A DNA stretch of 64,000 nucleotides from Catenuloplanes indicus. Lineage in GTDB: Bacteria; Actinomycetota; Actinomycetes; Mycobacteriales; Micromonosporaceae. The stretch lies in assembly GCF_030813715.1 (NCBI RefSeq), contig NZ_JAUSUZ010000001.1, positions 2,418,001-2,482,000 of the forward strand, read 5' to 3'. A program made the translations under genes and the position numbers. The notes under the pieces were generated by a model. It was not told the DNA's origin and did not search any database. It worked only from the letters and a program-made list of their open reading frames with translations. This document shows positions 25,882 to 38,978 of this stretch, one piece after another; the first letter of the stretch is position 1; each line of letters begins with the position of its first letter.

Positions 25882-27234
25882 GTGGCGTTGAGCGCGGATG
25901 AGATCCGGGACCGGGATCTGTTCACGGCCGAGGGGTACGACCTCGACGTGGAGACCGGTGTCGTGGCGCTGCGCTACGCGCTGACCGGGCCGGGGGTGGA
26001 GCCGCTGCGGTTCACCGAGACCGTGACGCTGCCGGTGCCGGAGCGCGCGCCGGGTGCGGACGCGCTGGTGCGCACGCACCGGGTGCTGGAGCTGCTGCTG
26101 ATCGCGGCCGGTGTCTCCTACTACAAGGTGGCGGCGCCGGCCGCGATCGTGCTGCCGCACCGGCTGGGTGACCGCGCCCGGGAGTTCGCCGCCGCGGTCT
26201 ACACCAAGGGGATGGGCGAGTTCGCCTATCGCAACGGGCTGCCGCACGTGCTGACCGTGGCGATCACGTCGCCGGACGGCGTGCCCGAGCCCGTACCGGC
26301 GCATGCCCTTGATCTTGATCTGCGGCCGCTGTCCGCGGTCGGCGGCGGCAAGGACTCGATCGTCACGCTCGAAGCGCTGCGCGCCGCCGGGCGGGAGCCG
26401 GTGCCGTTCTCGGTCAACCCGAACGGTGTGATCAAGGCGGTCAACGCGGCCTCCGGGCTCGAGGCACGGGCCGCCCGGAGAAAGATCGACCCGCTGCTGT
26501 TCGAGGTGAACAAGGCGGGCGCGCTGAACGGGCACGTGCCGGTCACGGCCGTGAACTCGCTGATCGCGGTGGCCACGGCCGCGTTCAACGGGCTGGGCCC
26601 GGTGGTGATGTCGAACGAGCGGTCCGCGTCCGATCCGAACCTGGTCTGGCACGGCGTGGAGATCAACCACCAATGGTCCAAGGGCGTGGAGGCCGAAGGG
26701 CTGCTGCGCGACGCGCTGGCCGAGCACGCCGGGCTGACCAACGCGTACTTCTCGCTGCTGCGCCGGCTCTCCGAGCTGCACATCGCCCGGCTGTACGCAG
26801 AGACCGACCGCTACGACGACGTGGTGACCAGCTGCAACCGGGCGTTCCTGCTGCACGGCGCGACCGCGCGGTGGTGCGGCGACTGTCCGAAGTGCCGGTT
26901 CGTGTTCCTGGCGATGGCGCCGTCGATGAGCCGCGACCGGCTGCGCCGCATCTTCGGCACCGACCTGCTGGCCGACGAGGCACAGATCCCGGGCTTCCTG
27001 GAGTTGCTCGGCGTGGACGCGCACAAGCCGTGGGAGTGCGTCGGCGAGGTCGAGGAGTGCACGGTCGCGCTCGACCTGCTGCGGAAGAGCCCGGAGTGGC
27101 AGGACGAGCCGGTGGTGAAGGCGCTGGCGGACGCGGTGCCGGCCGCCGCGTGGCAGACCGCGTCGCACTCGAGCGTGTTCACGCCCGGCGGGCCCGCGTT
27201 CGTGCCGGACAGCTACCCGCGCGTCGGCGAGTAG
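25882..27234 (+). CDS. murL: UDP-MurNAc-L-Ala-L-Glu epimerase-like protein (MurL family)
   Basis: A 450-residue protein I recognise as MurL-like. MurL uses ATP to invert the terminal L-Glu of UDP-MurNAc-L-Ala-L-Glu, an alternative to glutamate racemase for placing D-Glu in peptidoglycan (known from Xanthomonas). The PP-loop-like nucleotide motif is SAVGGGKDSIVTLEAL (near residue 150). FSVNPNGV and VMSNERSASDPN are further conserved blocks, and a Cys cluster lies at RWCGDCPKCRFVF (near 331) with WECVGEVEEC beyond. The GTG at 25882 follows a GAAGGG; an upstream GTG at 25783 adds a non-conserved leader. It overlaps the convergent flavohaemoglobin-like gene by 22 bp. Confidence 0.72.
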   Translation: MALSADEIRDRDLFTAEGYDLDVETGVVALRYALTGPGVEPLRFTETVTLPVPERAPGADALVRTHRVLELLLIAAGVSYYKVAAPAAIVLPHRLGDRAREFAAAVYTKGMGEFAYRNGLPHVLTVAITSPDGVPEPVPAHALDLDLRPLSAVGGGKDSIVTLEALRAAGREPVPFSVNPNGVIKAVNAASGLEARAARRKIDPLLFEVNKAGALNGHVPVTAVNSLIAVATAAFNGLGPVVMSNERSASDPNLVWHGVEINHQWSKGVEAEGLLRDALAEHAGLTNAYFSLLRRLSELHIARLYAETDRYDDVVTSCNRAFLLHGATARWCGDCPKCRFVFLAMAPSMSRDRLRRIFGTDLLADEAQIPGFLELLGVDAHKPWECVGEVEECTVALDLLRKSPEWQDEPVVKALADAVPAAAWQTASHSSVFTPGGPAFVPDSYPRVGE

Positions 27235-29225
27235 AGCCGCTCGAATACGCCGGACAGCGCGGCGACCAGCGCGGGTGGGCCGTCCACGTAGACGTCCCAG
27301 TCCGCCCAGTCGGCGGCACCGGCCACCACGTGCGCCAGGCTGCCGCCGAGGAACCGGCCCTGCGGGCCGGCGGCGACCACCACCTGCACCTGCGCGTCCA
27401 GGCACTCGGCCGCGATCGCACGCAGCGGCTCCAGGTCGTAGATCTCCGCAACCGTGCGCACGCCCACGAACAGCCGCACGGCCCGGCGCTGCCGCCGCCA
27501 CGCGACCTCGGTCAGCAGCGCCTTCATGGTGGCGACGCCGGTGCCCTCAGCGATCAGCAGCAGGTCCCGGCCGGACGCGCGGTCGACCGGCAGGTGCTCC
27601 ACGGCCGGGTGCAGCCGGACCCGCTCCCCCGGCTCGGCCTCGCGCAGCAGCGCGGTGCCGGTGTAATCGGCCGGCCGCGCCTCCACGTGCACCTCGATGG
27701 TGTGGTCCGGCGTGGGTGGGTTGCCGATCGGATAGCTGCCGGTGCCGCCGTCCGCCTCCAGCACCGCGCGCTGCCCGGCCCGGTGCGGGTACGGCAGGTA
27801 GGTACGGATCCACAGGATGGACAGGTCGTCGCGCCAGTCCTGCCGGGCGACCACGGTGCCGAGCCAGGTCAGTGGCGCGTACCCGGCGTCCTCCTCGCCC
27901 TGCTGCAGCCACTGCGCGGCCAGCTTCCAGGTGGACCGCCAGGCCACGTCGTGCTCCGGGCGCCAGGCACCGGCCATGCTGGCGCGCAGCGCGTCCAGCA
28001 TGGCCATCCCGAACGCGTCTATGTGCGGCCGTTGCACGCCGAACTCGCGGAGCACCGGGCCGAGCTGGCCGCAGCCGGCCGCCAGTACCTGCGGGTTGTC
28101 CAGGTTGTCGACCAGCCAGCCGAGCGCGTCCCGGAGCTGCTGCTTGTGCACCTCGGCGCTGGGCGGGAAGAGCGGTCGCAGCTCCGGGCGGGCGGTGAAC
28201 AGGTGCTCGTCCAGCAGCTGCACGGCCTCGTCGACGGAACCGACCAGCTGAAGCGACTCGCGGAGCCGGGTCTGCAGCGCGTGCAGCGCGGACTCCTCGC
28301 CGGGGCGGAAGCCGTCGACCAGCACGCCCCGGGCCGCGGTGGGGCGGCTCTGCGGGCCTACCCGGATCGGCACGACCGCTTCCCACGCGGGCATGCCCCC
28401 GGCGGGGGCATAGGGCAACGACGCCGCGGGGGTACGGGTGTCAGCGCCCGGATACGGGCAGGCGGGGGCGTTGACGGGCGGGCCGGGGATGTGCGGGGCG
28501 GGGATCGTGGTGCCGGGGACGACCGCCGGCGGCATGCCGGGGATCACGGGCGGCGGGGTACCCGGGGGTGGCGGGGCCGCGGTGGTGGGTGGTCCGGGGA
28601 TCGTGGGCAGGGCCGGGTTGCCGGGGGTGGGCCGGCCCGCCTGACCGCCCGGGTCGCCCGGCGTTCCCGGCATGGGCCGGCCCGGCTGGCCGCCCGGGCT
28701 ACCCGGCGTCTCGGGCACGGGCTGGCCGGGCTGGCCGCCGGAGCCCCCCGGCATGCCGGGCACGGGCCGGCCGGGGTGGCCGACCGGGCCGGGCACCGGG
28801 GGAAACGGCACGGCCGGGCCGGCCGGGAACCCACCGGTTCCGGGCGCACCTCCGGGGGCCGCACCGGGAGCCCCCGCCGGGGGTGACCCGCTTCCCGTAC
28901 CCGTGGTGTATCGCCCCTGGGGTGCCGCGTTCCGGGGTGCGGTCCCGCCGCGCGAGAGGCTCGGCGGCGGGCCGGCCGCGCTCTGCTGCGTACCCGCCTG
29001 CTGGGTCGCGGTCTGCTGCGCCGCCTGCTGGGCCGCGCCGCCCCCGCCCATCGGTACCCAGCCCTGCGCGGCCGGCTGCGGCGGCGTGTGGGTGGCCGGT
29101 GCGGGCGGGCTGACATTACTGTGTGCGTTCGGCAGCTGCTCGACGACCTTGCCGACCCGTAACGCGTGCAGCAGCGCCTGCAGGTCCCGGTGTCCGGCTC
29201 CGCCAACGCTGATCACCCTGTGCAT
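27213..29225 (-). CDS. Flavohaemoglobin-like protein with long Pro/Gly-rich region; proximal His apparently missing
   Basis: A 670-residue protein. Residues 1-38 form a short conserved head (MHRVISVGGAGHRDLQALL). Residues about 40-290 are Pro/Gly/Gln-rich with 15-residue repeats. Residues about 305-445 are globin-like (LFTARPELRPLFPPS; ALGWLVDNLDNPQVLAAG), then come FAD-binding (WIRTYLPYPH) and NAD-binding (LLIAEGTGVATMKALL) reductase domains. Flavohaemoglobins oxidise NO to nitrate. Aligned without gaps to E. coli Hmp, the proximal haem His falls on Leu in GPVLREFGV, and the R-x-Y-S flavin motif reads RTYL. Haem binding is therefore doubtful. It could be a sensor or adaptor derived from a flavohaemoglobin. 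Confidence 0.75.
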   Translation of the reverse strand: MHRVISVGGAGHRDLQALLHALRVGKVVEQLPNAHSNVSPPAPATHTPPQPAAQGWVPMGGGGAAQQAAQQTATQQAGTQQSAAGPPPSLSRGGTAPRNAAPQGRYTTGTGSGSPPAGAPGAAPGGAPGTGGFPAGPAVPFPPVPGPVGHPGRPVPGMPGGSGGQPGQPVPETPGSPGGQPGRPMPGTPGDPGGQAGRPTPGNPALPTIPGPPTTAAPPPPGTPPPVIPGMPPAVVPGTTIPAPHIPGPPVNAPACPYPGADTRTPAASLPYAPAGGMPAWEAVVPIRVGPQSRPTAARGVLVDGFRPGEESALHALQTRLRESLQLVGSVDEAVQLLDEHLFTARPELRPLFPPSAEVHKQQLRDALGWLVDNLDNPQVLAAGCGQLGPVLREFGVQRPHIDAFGMAMLDALRASMAGAWRPEHDVAWRSTWKLAAQWLQQGEEDAGYAPLTWLGTVVARQDWRDDLSILWIRTYLPYPHRAGQRAVLEADGGTGSYPIGNPPTPDHTIEVHVEARPADYTGTALLREAEPGERVRLHPAVEHLPVDRASGRDLLLIAEGTGVATMKALLTEVAWRRQRRAVRLFVGVRTVAEIYDLEPLRAIAAECLDAQVQVVVAAGPQGRFLGGSLAHVVAGAADWADWDVYVDGPPALVAALSGVFERLYSPTRG
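28621..28775 (-). repeat. 45-bp tandem repeats encoding a collagen-like Pro/Gly segment
   Basis: Three to four imperfect units of 15 codons encode variants of GRPVPGMPGGSGGQP, GQPVPETPGSPGGQP and GRPMPGTPGDPGGQA. They lie in the disordered linker of the flavohaemoglobin-like protein. The copy number probably varies between strains. Confidence 0.8.
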
Positions 29226-29335
29226 TCTCCCGAAAGCGAGCCCTCCTCGGGAGTGATCTAGCCCGTTAGCACCCGGTTTGCACCGCTTACTCGGAGGCGA
29301 CGAGCCACCGAGGTGTCGGTTCTCTCCATGTAGAG

Positions 29336-29352
29336 TTGTCGGGTTCCGACAA
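29336..29352. promoter_or_regulatory. Palindrome TTGTCGG-N3-CCGACAA in a divergent promoter region
   Basis: A perfect 7-bp inverted repeat separated by GTT lies midway in the 248-bp gap between the flavohaemoglobin-like gene (leftward) and the carboxylase gene (rightward). It is a candidate binding site for a regulator acting on one or both genes. Confidence 0.5.
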
Positions 29353-29473
29353 ATTGGGACCGTGTCCAGTGGCGGGTCCAACGGTTCCATACCGCCCGGT
29401 AACGACGAAGCTTGTTGACGGGGCCGATCGAGGGCTCCGCAACGTTGTGTACGCACTTTGGGAGGCTCGGTCG

Positions 29474-34903
<5,430 letters not shown>

Positions 34904-34916
34904 TCCGTATGCGATC

Positions 34917-34948
34917 TGAGGGGGCCGGCCGGGTGGTCGGCCCCCTCA
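34917..34948 (+). terminator. Strong terminator after the carboxylase gene
   Basis: TGAGGGGGCCGGCC (34917-34930) and GGTCGGCCCCCTCA (34935-34948) form a 14-bp stem with one G-U pair and a 4-nt loop, 13 bp after the stop codon. Confidence 0.82.
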
Positions 34949-35270
34949 CGTCGTTCGTGGTGGGCCCGTTCGCCGTCGTGGCCGAGGTGGATCCGCCGGC
35001 GCGGAGCATGGACACGCCGTCAGACCGCTGCCTGACGCCGACCACTCTCGCCCTCTCGGCCTCGATCCGCTTCGGCTCGGAGATCGCGGAGTTCGGCCGG
35101 CGGCTCAGATCCATCGGGTTCCCGGGCCAGCGACGACCACAATCTCGCGGCTTTGACATTCCGGAGCGTCCGCTGCTGTCCCGGACGACGAGGGGCATGA
35201 TCCTGGAGTCCCTGCGAGAATCCGACGACAGCAATCGCCTGAGGACCCGCTGATCGGCGCGGGCGGCGTC
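34949..35270. other. Gap holding probable debris of the following ATPase gene
   Basis: No intact gene. In the frame ending at 35253, the translation ALSASIRFGSEIAEFGRRL (about 35060-35115) resembles the middle of AAA-family ATPases of the COG1106 type. The fragment at 35271 continues that family in another frame. This suggests a frameshifted, 5'-deleted relic. The match is by eye and weak. Confidence 0.35.
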
Positions 35271-35717
35271 ATGACGTCCATATTGGACCTGCTGCGCTAC
35301 GCCGACCTGGACATCGACGACGTCGAAGTCGTTGAGAATCCCCGAGCAGACGCCCCACGCTCCCTACGCCGGTCGATCAGACTGGTCCACAGCGTGGGAG
35401 GCGAGCGGCTGTCCTTCGACATGTTCGACGAGTCCGAGGGCACCCAGACGTGGTACCGGCTCATCGGACCGGTACTGACCGCACTGCGCAGTGGTCAGAT
35501 CCTGCTCTTCGACGAGATCGACGCAAGCCTCCACCCTCGGCTCTCGGCCAACATCGGATCCCGATACATGCCTCAGCGTCTGGACGCCGCCCGGCGGGCC
35601 GCCAGACTGGCGGTGTCTCACCGCGAGAATGGCGCCACCACCCCACACGACAACCCGTCGAGCGGAATGTATCGCCTGATCGAGGCCACGCTCCCGAGCG
35701 GCCGCCAGCTGTTCTGA
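35271..35717 (+). pseudogene. Truncated AAA-family ATPase relic (COG1106-like)
   Basis: A 148-codon frame with the pre-Walker-B region and Walker B of an AAA15/COG1106 ATPase: LLRYADLDIDDVEVVENP, FDMFDESEGTQTWYRLIGPV and ILLFDEIDASLHPRLSANI. A full-length protein has about 400 residues. The N-terminal Walker A half is missing, and after HPRLSANI the sequence stops matching the family (no T-T-H-D switch region). It cannot be an active ATPase. Families of this type are often found in phage-defence or toxin settings, so this may mark a decayed defence gene. Confidence 0.6.
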
Positions 35718-35732
35718 CCCGCACCCGCTCGG

Positions 35733-37553
35733 TCAGCCGCCGCGGATCGAGTCGAACGCGAGGAGGGCGACGTGCAGGGAGAGGCACGCGTCGACGGAGT
35801 CGAGGTCGGTGTCGAGGATGTGAGCGATGCGAGCCAGCCGCTCGTAGAAGGCGGGACGGGACAGGTGGGCGGCAGCGGCGGCAGCCGACTTGTTGCGGCC
35901 GCTGTCCAGGTAGGTGCGGAGGGTGGCGAGAAGCTGGTCGCGGGCGTCGTGGGCGAGCAAGGGGCCTAGTTCGCGTTCGACGAAGGTCTGCAGGCGGGGC
36001 TCGTCGCGGAGCAGGTGAAGGAGGCCGGGCAGGCCGACGTCGGGGAGGCGGAAGACCGGGACGTCGCGGCGGTCGTGGCGGGCGGCGTCGGCGACCTGGC
36101 GGGCCTCGGTGAGCGAGCGGCGGGCGTCGCGGAGCGTGGGGGCGCCGGTGCCGGCGGCGATGATGACCGGTGCGGGGTCGGCGCCGCGGGCACGGTGCAG
36201 GGCGGCGGCGAAGACGAGCAGGGCGCGCTCCTCGCCGGCCGGGGACGACAGCGCCAGCAGCGCGCCGACCGTGGTGTCGTCGATGGCGCTGCTCAAGCCC
36301 TCGATCGTGGCGTCGCGGAGCGCGGCGCTGACGGCCTCGGCGAGGTCACGGAGACGGCCCGGGCCGTCATCGGCGAGGCCGGCCGGTCCGGTCGGCCCCC
36401 ACCGCACCGGCGAAACACCCGCGTCGGCCGATTCCCGTCCGGTGGACTCGTCGCCCGGGCCGGCCGGCTCGCGACCGGCGGATCGGCCGGCGCCACGGAA
36501 CCGGCCGTCCGCATCGCCCGGCCGGCGTCCGGCGGAGTGTTCGCCGCCTCTCAACCGGTCACCCGCATCGCCCGGCCGGCGTCCGGCGGAGTGGTCGCCG
36601 CCGCGGAAGCGGACCACCACGCCGACCAGGTGTCGTCGCTCCAGCGGCACGCCCAGCGCCTTCGCGCGCAGCGCCACCTCGCCGACCGGATGGGTGTGGT
36701 CCAGGAGTGCGGTGAGGAGCGTGCGGTGCAGCTGGCGTTCCAGGCCCTCGGCGTCACGGCGGATCAGGCGGCCCAGCGCCAGTGTGGAGGCGGCGCGTTC
36801 GAGCAGGATGGTGAGGCGGGACGGTGGGTCAGCGGGGGCGGGCCAGCGCAGCAGCAGGCGGCCCCAGTCCTGGCCGCGGGCGCCGACCGTGGTGACCAGC
36901 CAGCCGGCCGCGTGGAACGTGCGGGACGGGTGCTGAAGGCGGCGGGAGTGCTGTTCCCAGTCGTCCAGCAGCAGCTCCGGGCGTTCGCCGGCGGCGTCGA
37001 AGGCGAGCACCCGGCGGGACAGGTTCTCCAGGATCACCGGGGCGCCGGCGAGCAGCGCGGCCTGGTGCACCACCTCGGCGGGCTCGGCGCCGTCCACGGA
37101 CAGCTCGGTGAAGCGCTGGTGGATCTCCTCGGTCGCGCGCAGCTCGGTGAGCTGCGCGTCGACGATCAGCGCGTGCACGGCCTCGGTGATCCGCACGAAC
37201 CGGACGGTGCGCCGCAGCTCGATCAGCGGCAGGTCACGCGACTGCGCCTCGGCGATCATGGCGCGTGGCAGCGACGACGCGAAGCGGCCCCGGCCCAGCT
37301 CGATGACCAGGCCGGCGGCGCCGACACCGGCGAGCGCGGCGACGAAGGCCCGCAGCGCGTCGTCGGACGGTGGCAGTCCGATGCCGGTGCTGAGCACGAG
37401 TTCACCACCGCGCAGCAGCGGCGCGATGTCCGGTATCTCGGCCACGTGCACCCAGCGGACCGGCCGGTCGAGCACGCCGGAGCCGGCCAGCACGCGAGGG
37501 AGGCCGTGGCGGACCGGGTCCAGGGCCAGGATCTCGCTCACGGTGGGGAACAC
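35733..37553 (-). CDS. PucR-family transcriptional regulator
   Basis: A 606-residue regulator. The N-terminal PucR domain is clear (TVSEILALDPVRHGLPRVLAGS; RPVRWVHVAEIPDIAPLLRGGELVLSTG). The C-terminal PucR-type HTH is RTYLDSGRNKSAAAAAAHLS followed by RPAFYERLARIAHILDTDLD. The middle GGDEF-like region is interrupted by a hydrophilic Arg/Gly-rich insert with 18-residue repeats. PucR proteins activate purine, GABA or amine catabolism in response to substrate. It is divergent from the SDR gene (58 bp between starts) and convergent with the ATPase relic. Its target could be the SDR or the amine catabolic island 2.4 kb away. Confidence 0.87.
   Translation of the reverse strand: MFPTVSEILALDPVRHGLPRVLAGSGVLDRPVRWVHVAEIPDIAPLLRGGELVLSTGIGLPPSDDALRAFVAALAGVGAAGLVIELGRGRFASSLPRAMIAEAQSRDLPLIELRRTVRFVRITEAVHALIVDAQLTELRATEEIHQRFTELSVDGAEPAEVVHQAALLAGAPVILENLSRRVLAFDAAGERPELLLDDWEQHSRRLQHPSRTFHAAGWLVTTVGARGQDWGRLLLRWPAPADPPSRLTILLERAASTLALGRLIRRDAEGLERQLHRTLLTALLDHTHPVGEVALRAKALGVPLERRHLVGVVVRFRGGDHSAGRRPGDAGDRLRGGEHSAGRRPGDADGRFRGAGRSAGREPAGPGDESTGRESADAGVSPVRWGPTGPAGLADDGPGRLRDLAEAVSAALRDATIEGLSSAIDDTTVGALLALSSPAGEERALLVFAAALHRARGADPAPVIIAAGTGAPTLRDARRSLTEARQVADAARHDRRDVPVFRLPDVGLPGLLHLLRDEPRLQTFVERELGPLLAHDARDQLLATLRTYLDSGRNKSAAAAAAHLSRPAFYERLARIAHILDTDLDSVDACLSLHVALLAFDSIRGG
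36511..36618 (-). repeat. Two tandem 54-bp repeats inside the pucR-like gene
   Basis: Copies at 36511-36564 and 36565-36618 share an identical first 29 bp, starting GCATCGCCCGGCCGGCGTCC. They encode the peptide repeat GGxHSAGRRPGDA in the linker of the regulator and look like an in-frame expansion. Confidence 0.78.
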
Positions 37554-37611
37554 GGGACGAGGCTATCCCGCTAGAGTCTTGCCGCTGAACCAACGAAAGG
37601 CGGGGCTACGG

Positions 37612-38391
37612 ATGGCCAGGGTGCTGATAACCGGCTCGTCGACCGGCATCGGGCAGGCGGCGGCGATCGCGCTGATCGGGCAGGGCCACCAGGTGGTGCT
37701 GCACGCGCGCAACGAGAAGCGGGCCGAGGAGGCGCTGGCGGCCGTGCCGGGCGCCGACGGCGTGGTGGTCGGCGACCTCTCCTCACTCGCGGAGGTGCAC
37801 CAGCTGGCCGCGCAGGCGGAGAAGGCCGGGCCGTACGACACGGTGGTGCTGAACGCGGGCATCGGCCGGCTGCACGACCCGGAGCGGCTGCTGACGGTGG
37901 ACGGCAACGAGATCACGTTCCAGGTGAACACGCTGTCGGCGTACCTGCTGACCGCGCTTCTCCCCCGCCCGAAGCGGCTGATCTTCACGTCGTCCGCGCT
38001 GGCCGGCTCCGGCGTGCTGGATCTGGACGACCCGAACTACGACCGCCGTCCGTACCACGGGCGCGAGGCGTACGGCTCGACGAAGCTGCACCTGGTGCTG
38101 CTCGCGCTGGCGTTCGGCCGGCGCTGGCCGGAGGTGGACAGCCTGGCGTTCGACCCGAACTTCGTGGCGACGCAGATGACGGTGCGCAACGGCGACGTCG
38201 CGCCGCTGGACTCCGCGCACGCGGGCGAGCGCCTGGCCCGGCTCGCGGCCCCGCAGCCCGGCGCCCCGCTGCCGCCGAACTCGTACGACTCCGAGCGCGC
38301 CTGGCGGCCGGGGGCACAGGAGAACGATCCGGCGAACCAGGACGGCCTGCTCGCCCTGTGCGCACGGCTCACCGGCGTCATCGTCGGCTGA
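37612..38391 (+). CDS. Short-chain dehydrogenase/reductase
   Basis: A 259-residue classical-type SDR. The NAD(P)-binding motif is ITGSSTGIGQAAAIAL near the N-terminus, followed by VVLNAGIGRLH (N-A-G motif) and the active site Tyr-x-x-x-Lys in EAYGSTKLHLV, with Ser in IFTSSALAG. The substrate is unknown. The ATG at 37612 follows an AAAGGCGGGG. It is divergent from the pucR-like gene, which may regulate it. Confidence 0.87.
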   Translation: MARVLITGSSTGIGQAAAIALIGQGHQVVLHARNEKRAEEALAAVPGADGVVVGDLSSLAEVHQLAAQAEKAGPYDTVVLNAGIGRLHDPERLLTVDGNEITFQVNTLSAYLLTALLPRPKRLIFTSSALAGSGVLDLDDPNYDRRPYHGREAYGSTKLHLVLLALAFGRRWPEVDSLAFDPNFVATQMTVRNGDVAPLDSAHAGERLARLAAPQPGAPLPPNSYDSERAWRPGAQENDPANQDGLLALCARLTGVIVG

Positions 38392-38404
38392 ATTCGTCTC
38401 AGGT

Positions 38405-38433
38405 CGCCCTGCCGGTCGCCGATCGGCAGGGCG
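38405..38433 (+). terminator. 10-bp hairpin after the SDR gene
   Basis: CGCCCTGCCG (38405-38414) and CGGCAGGGCG (38424-38433) pair perfectly around a 9-nt loop, 14 bp past the SDR stop and just before the PAS gene start. It may be a terminator or a leader structure of the PAS/MCP operon. Confidence 0.6.
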
Positions 38434-38444
38434 TGCGCAGTGGT

Positions 38445-38978
38445 GTGCGAGTTCGTCCGACCGGGGTGGAGCGCTCGTTCGGGGTGGACGAGGTCATCGT
38501 GACCAAGACCGATCCACAGGGCCGGATCACGTATGCCAACGACGTGTTCCTCCGGGTGTCCGCGCTGGCCGAGGCGGACGCGCTCGGCCAGCCGCACAAC
38601 CTGATCCGGCACCCGGACATGCCGGCCGCGGTCTTCAAGCTGCTCTGGGACACGATCAAGAGCGGCCAGGAGATCTTCGCGTACGTGCTGAACCTCGCGG
38701 CCGACGGCGCCCACTACTGGGTGTTCGCCCACGTCACGCCGTCGCTGGACGACGCGGGCCGGTGCGTCGGCTACCACTCGAACCGGCGGCTGCCGGACCG
38801 TACCGCGGTGGGTGAGTTGTCCGCGCTGTACGAGCGTCTGCGGGCCGAGGAGCGACGGCACCCGCACACGCCGGACGCACTGGCCGCCGCCACCGCGCTG
38901 CTGGAGTCGGAGCTGGCGTCGCGCGGGCTGACGTACCCCGAGTTCGTCTGGGACGTGACGAACCGGACGATGTCGTGA
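38445..38978 (+). CDS. Stand-alone PAS-domain sensor protein
   Basis: A protein of about 177 residues with an Aer-like PAS domain at the N-terminus: [22 protein letters not shown], then [22 protein letters not shown] and [17 protein letters not shown]. The NLIRHPDMP motif is characteristic of PAS domains fused to chemoreceptors such as Aer, which bind FAD. The C-terminal part is a helical tail. The start is uncertain among GTGs at 38433, 38445 and 38466; I chose 38445 to keep the [10 protein letters not shown] block. Its stop overlaps the next gene, a soluble MCP-like protein, by 4 bp, so the two likely form one receptor. Confidence 0.8.
   Translation: MRVRPTGVERSFGVDEVIVTKTDPQGRITYANDVFLRVSALAEADALGQPHNLIRHPDMPAAVFKLLWDTIKSGQEIFAYVLNLAADGAHYWVFAHVTPSLDDAGRCVGYHSNRRLPDRTAVGELSALYERLRAEERRHPHTPDALAAATALLESELASRGLTYPEFVWDVTNRTMS

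Noticed and set aside
28621-28775. CRISPR-like repeats
   Set aside because: The units are contiguous 45-bp coding repeats without spacers and in frame with a protein linker.
37108-37611. Long N-terminal extension of the SDR
   Set aside because: The extra 168 codons lie antisense to the pucR-like gene and have no SDR similarity; the Rossmann motif starts right after the ATG at 37612, which has a ribosome site.
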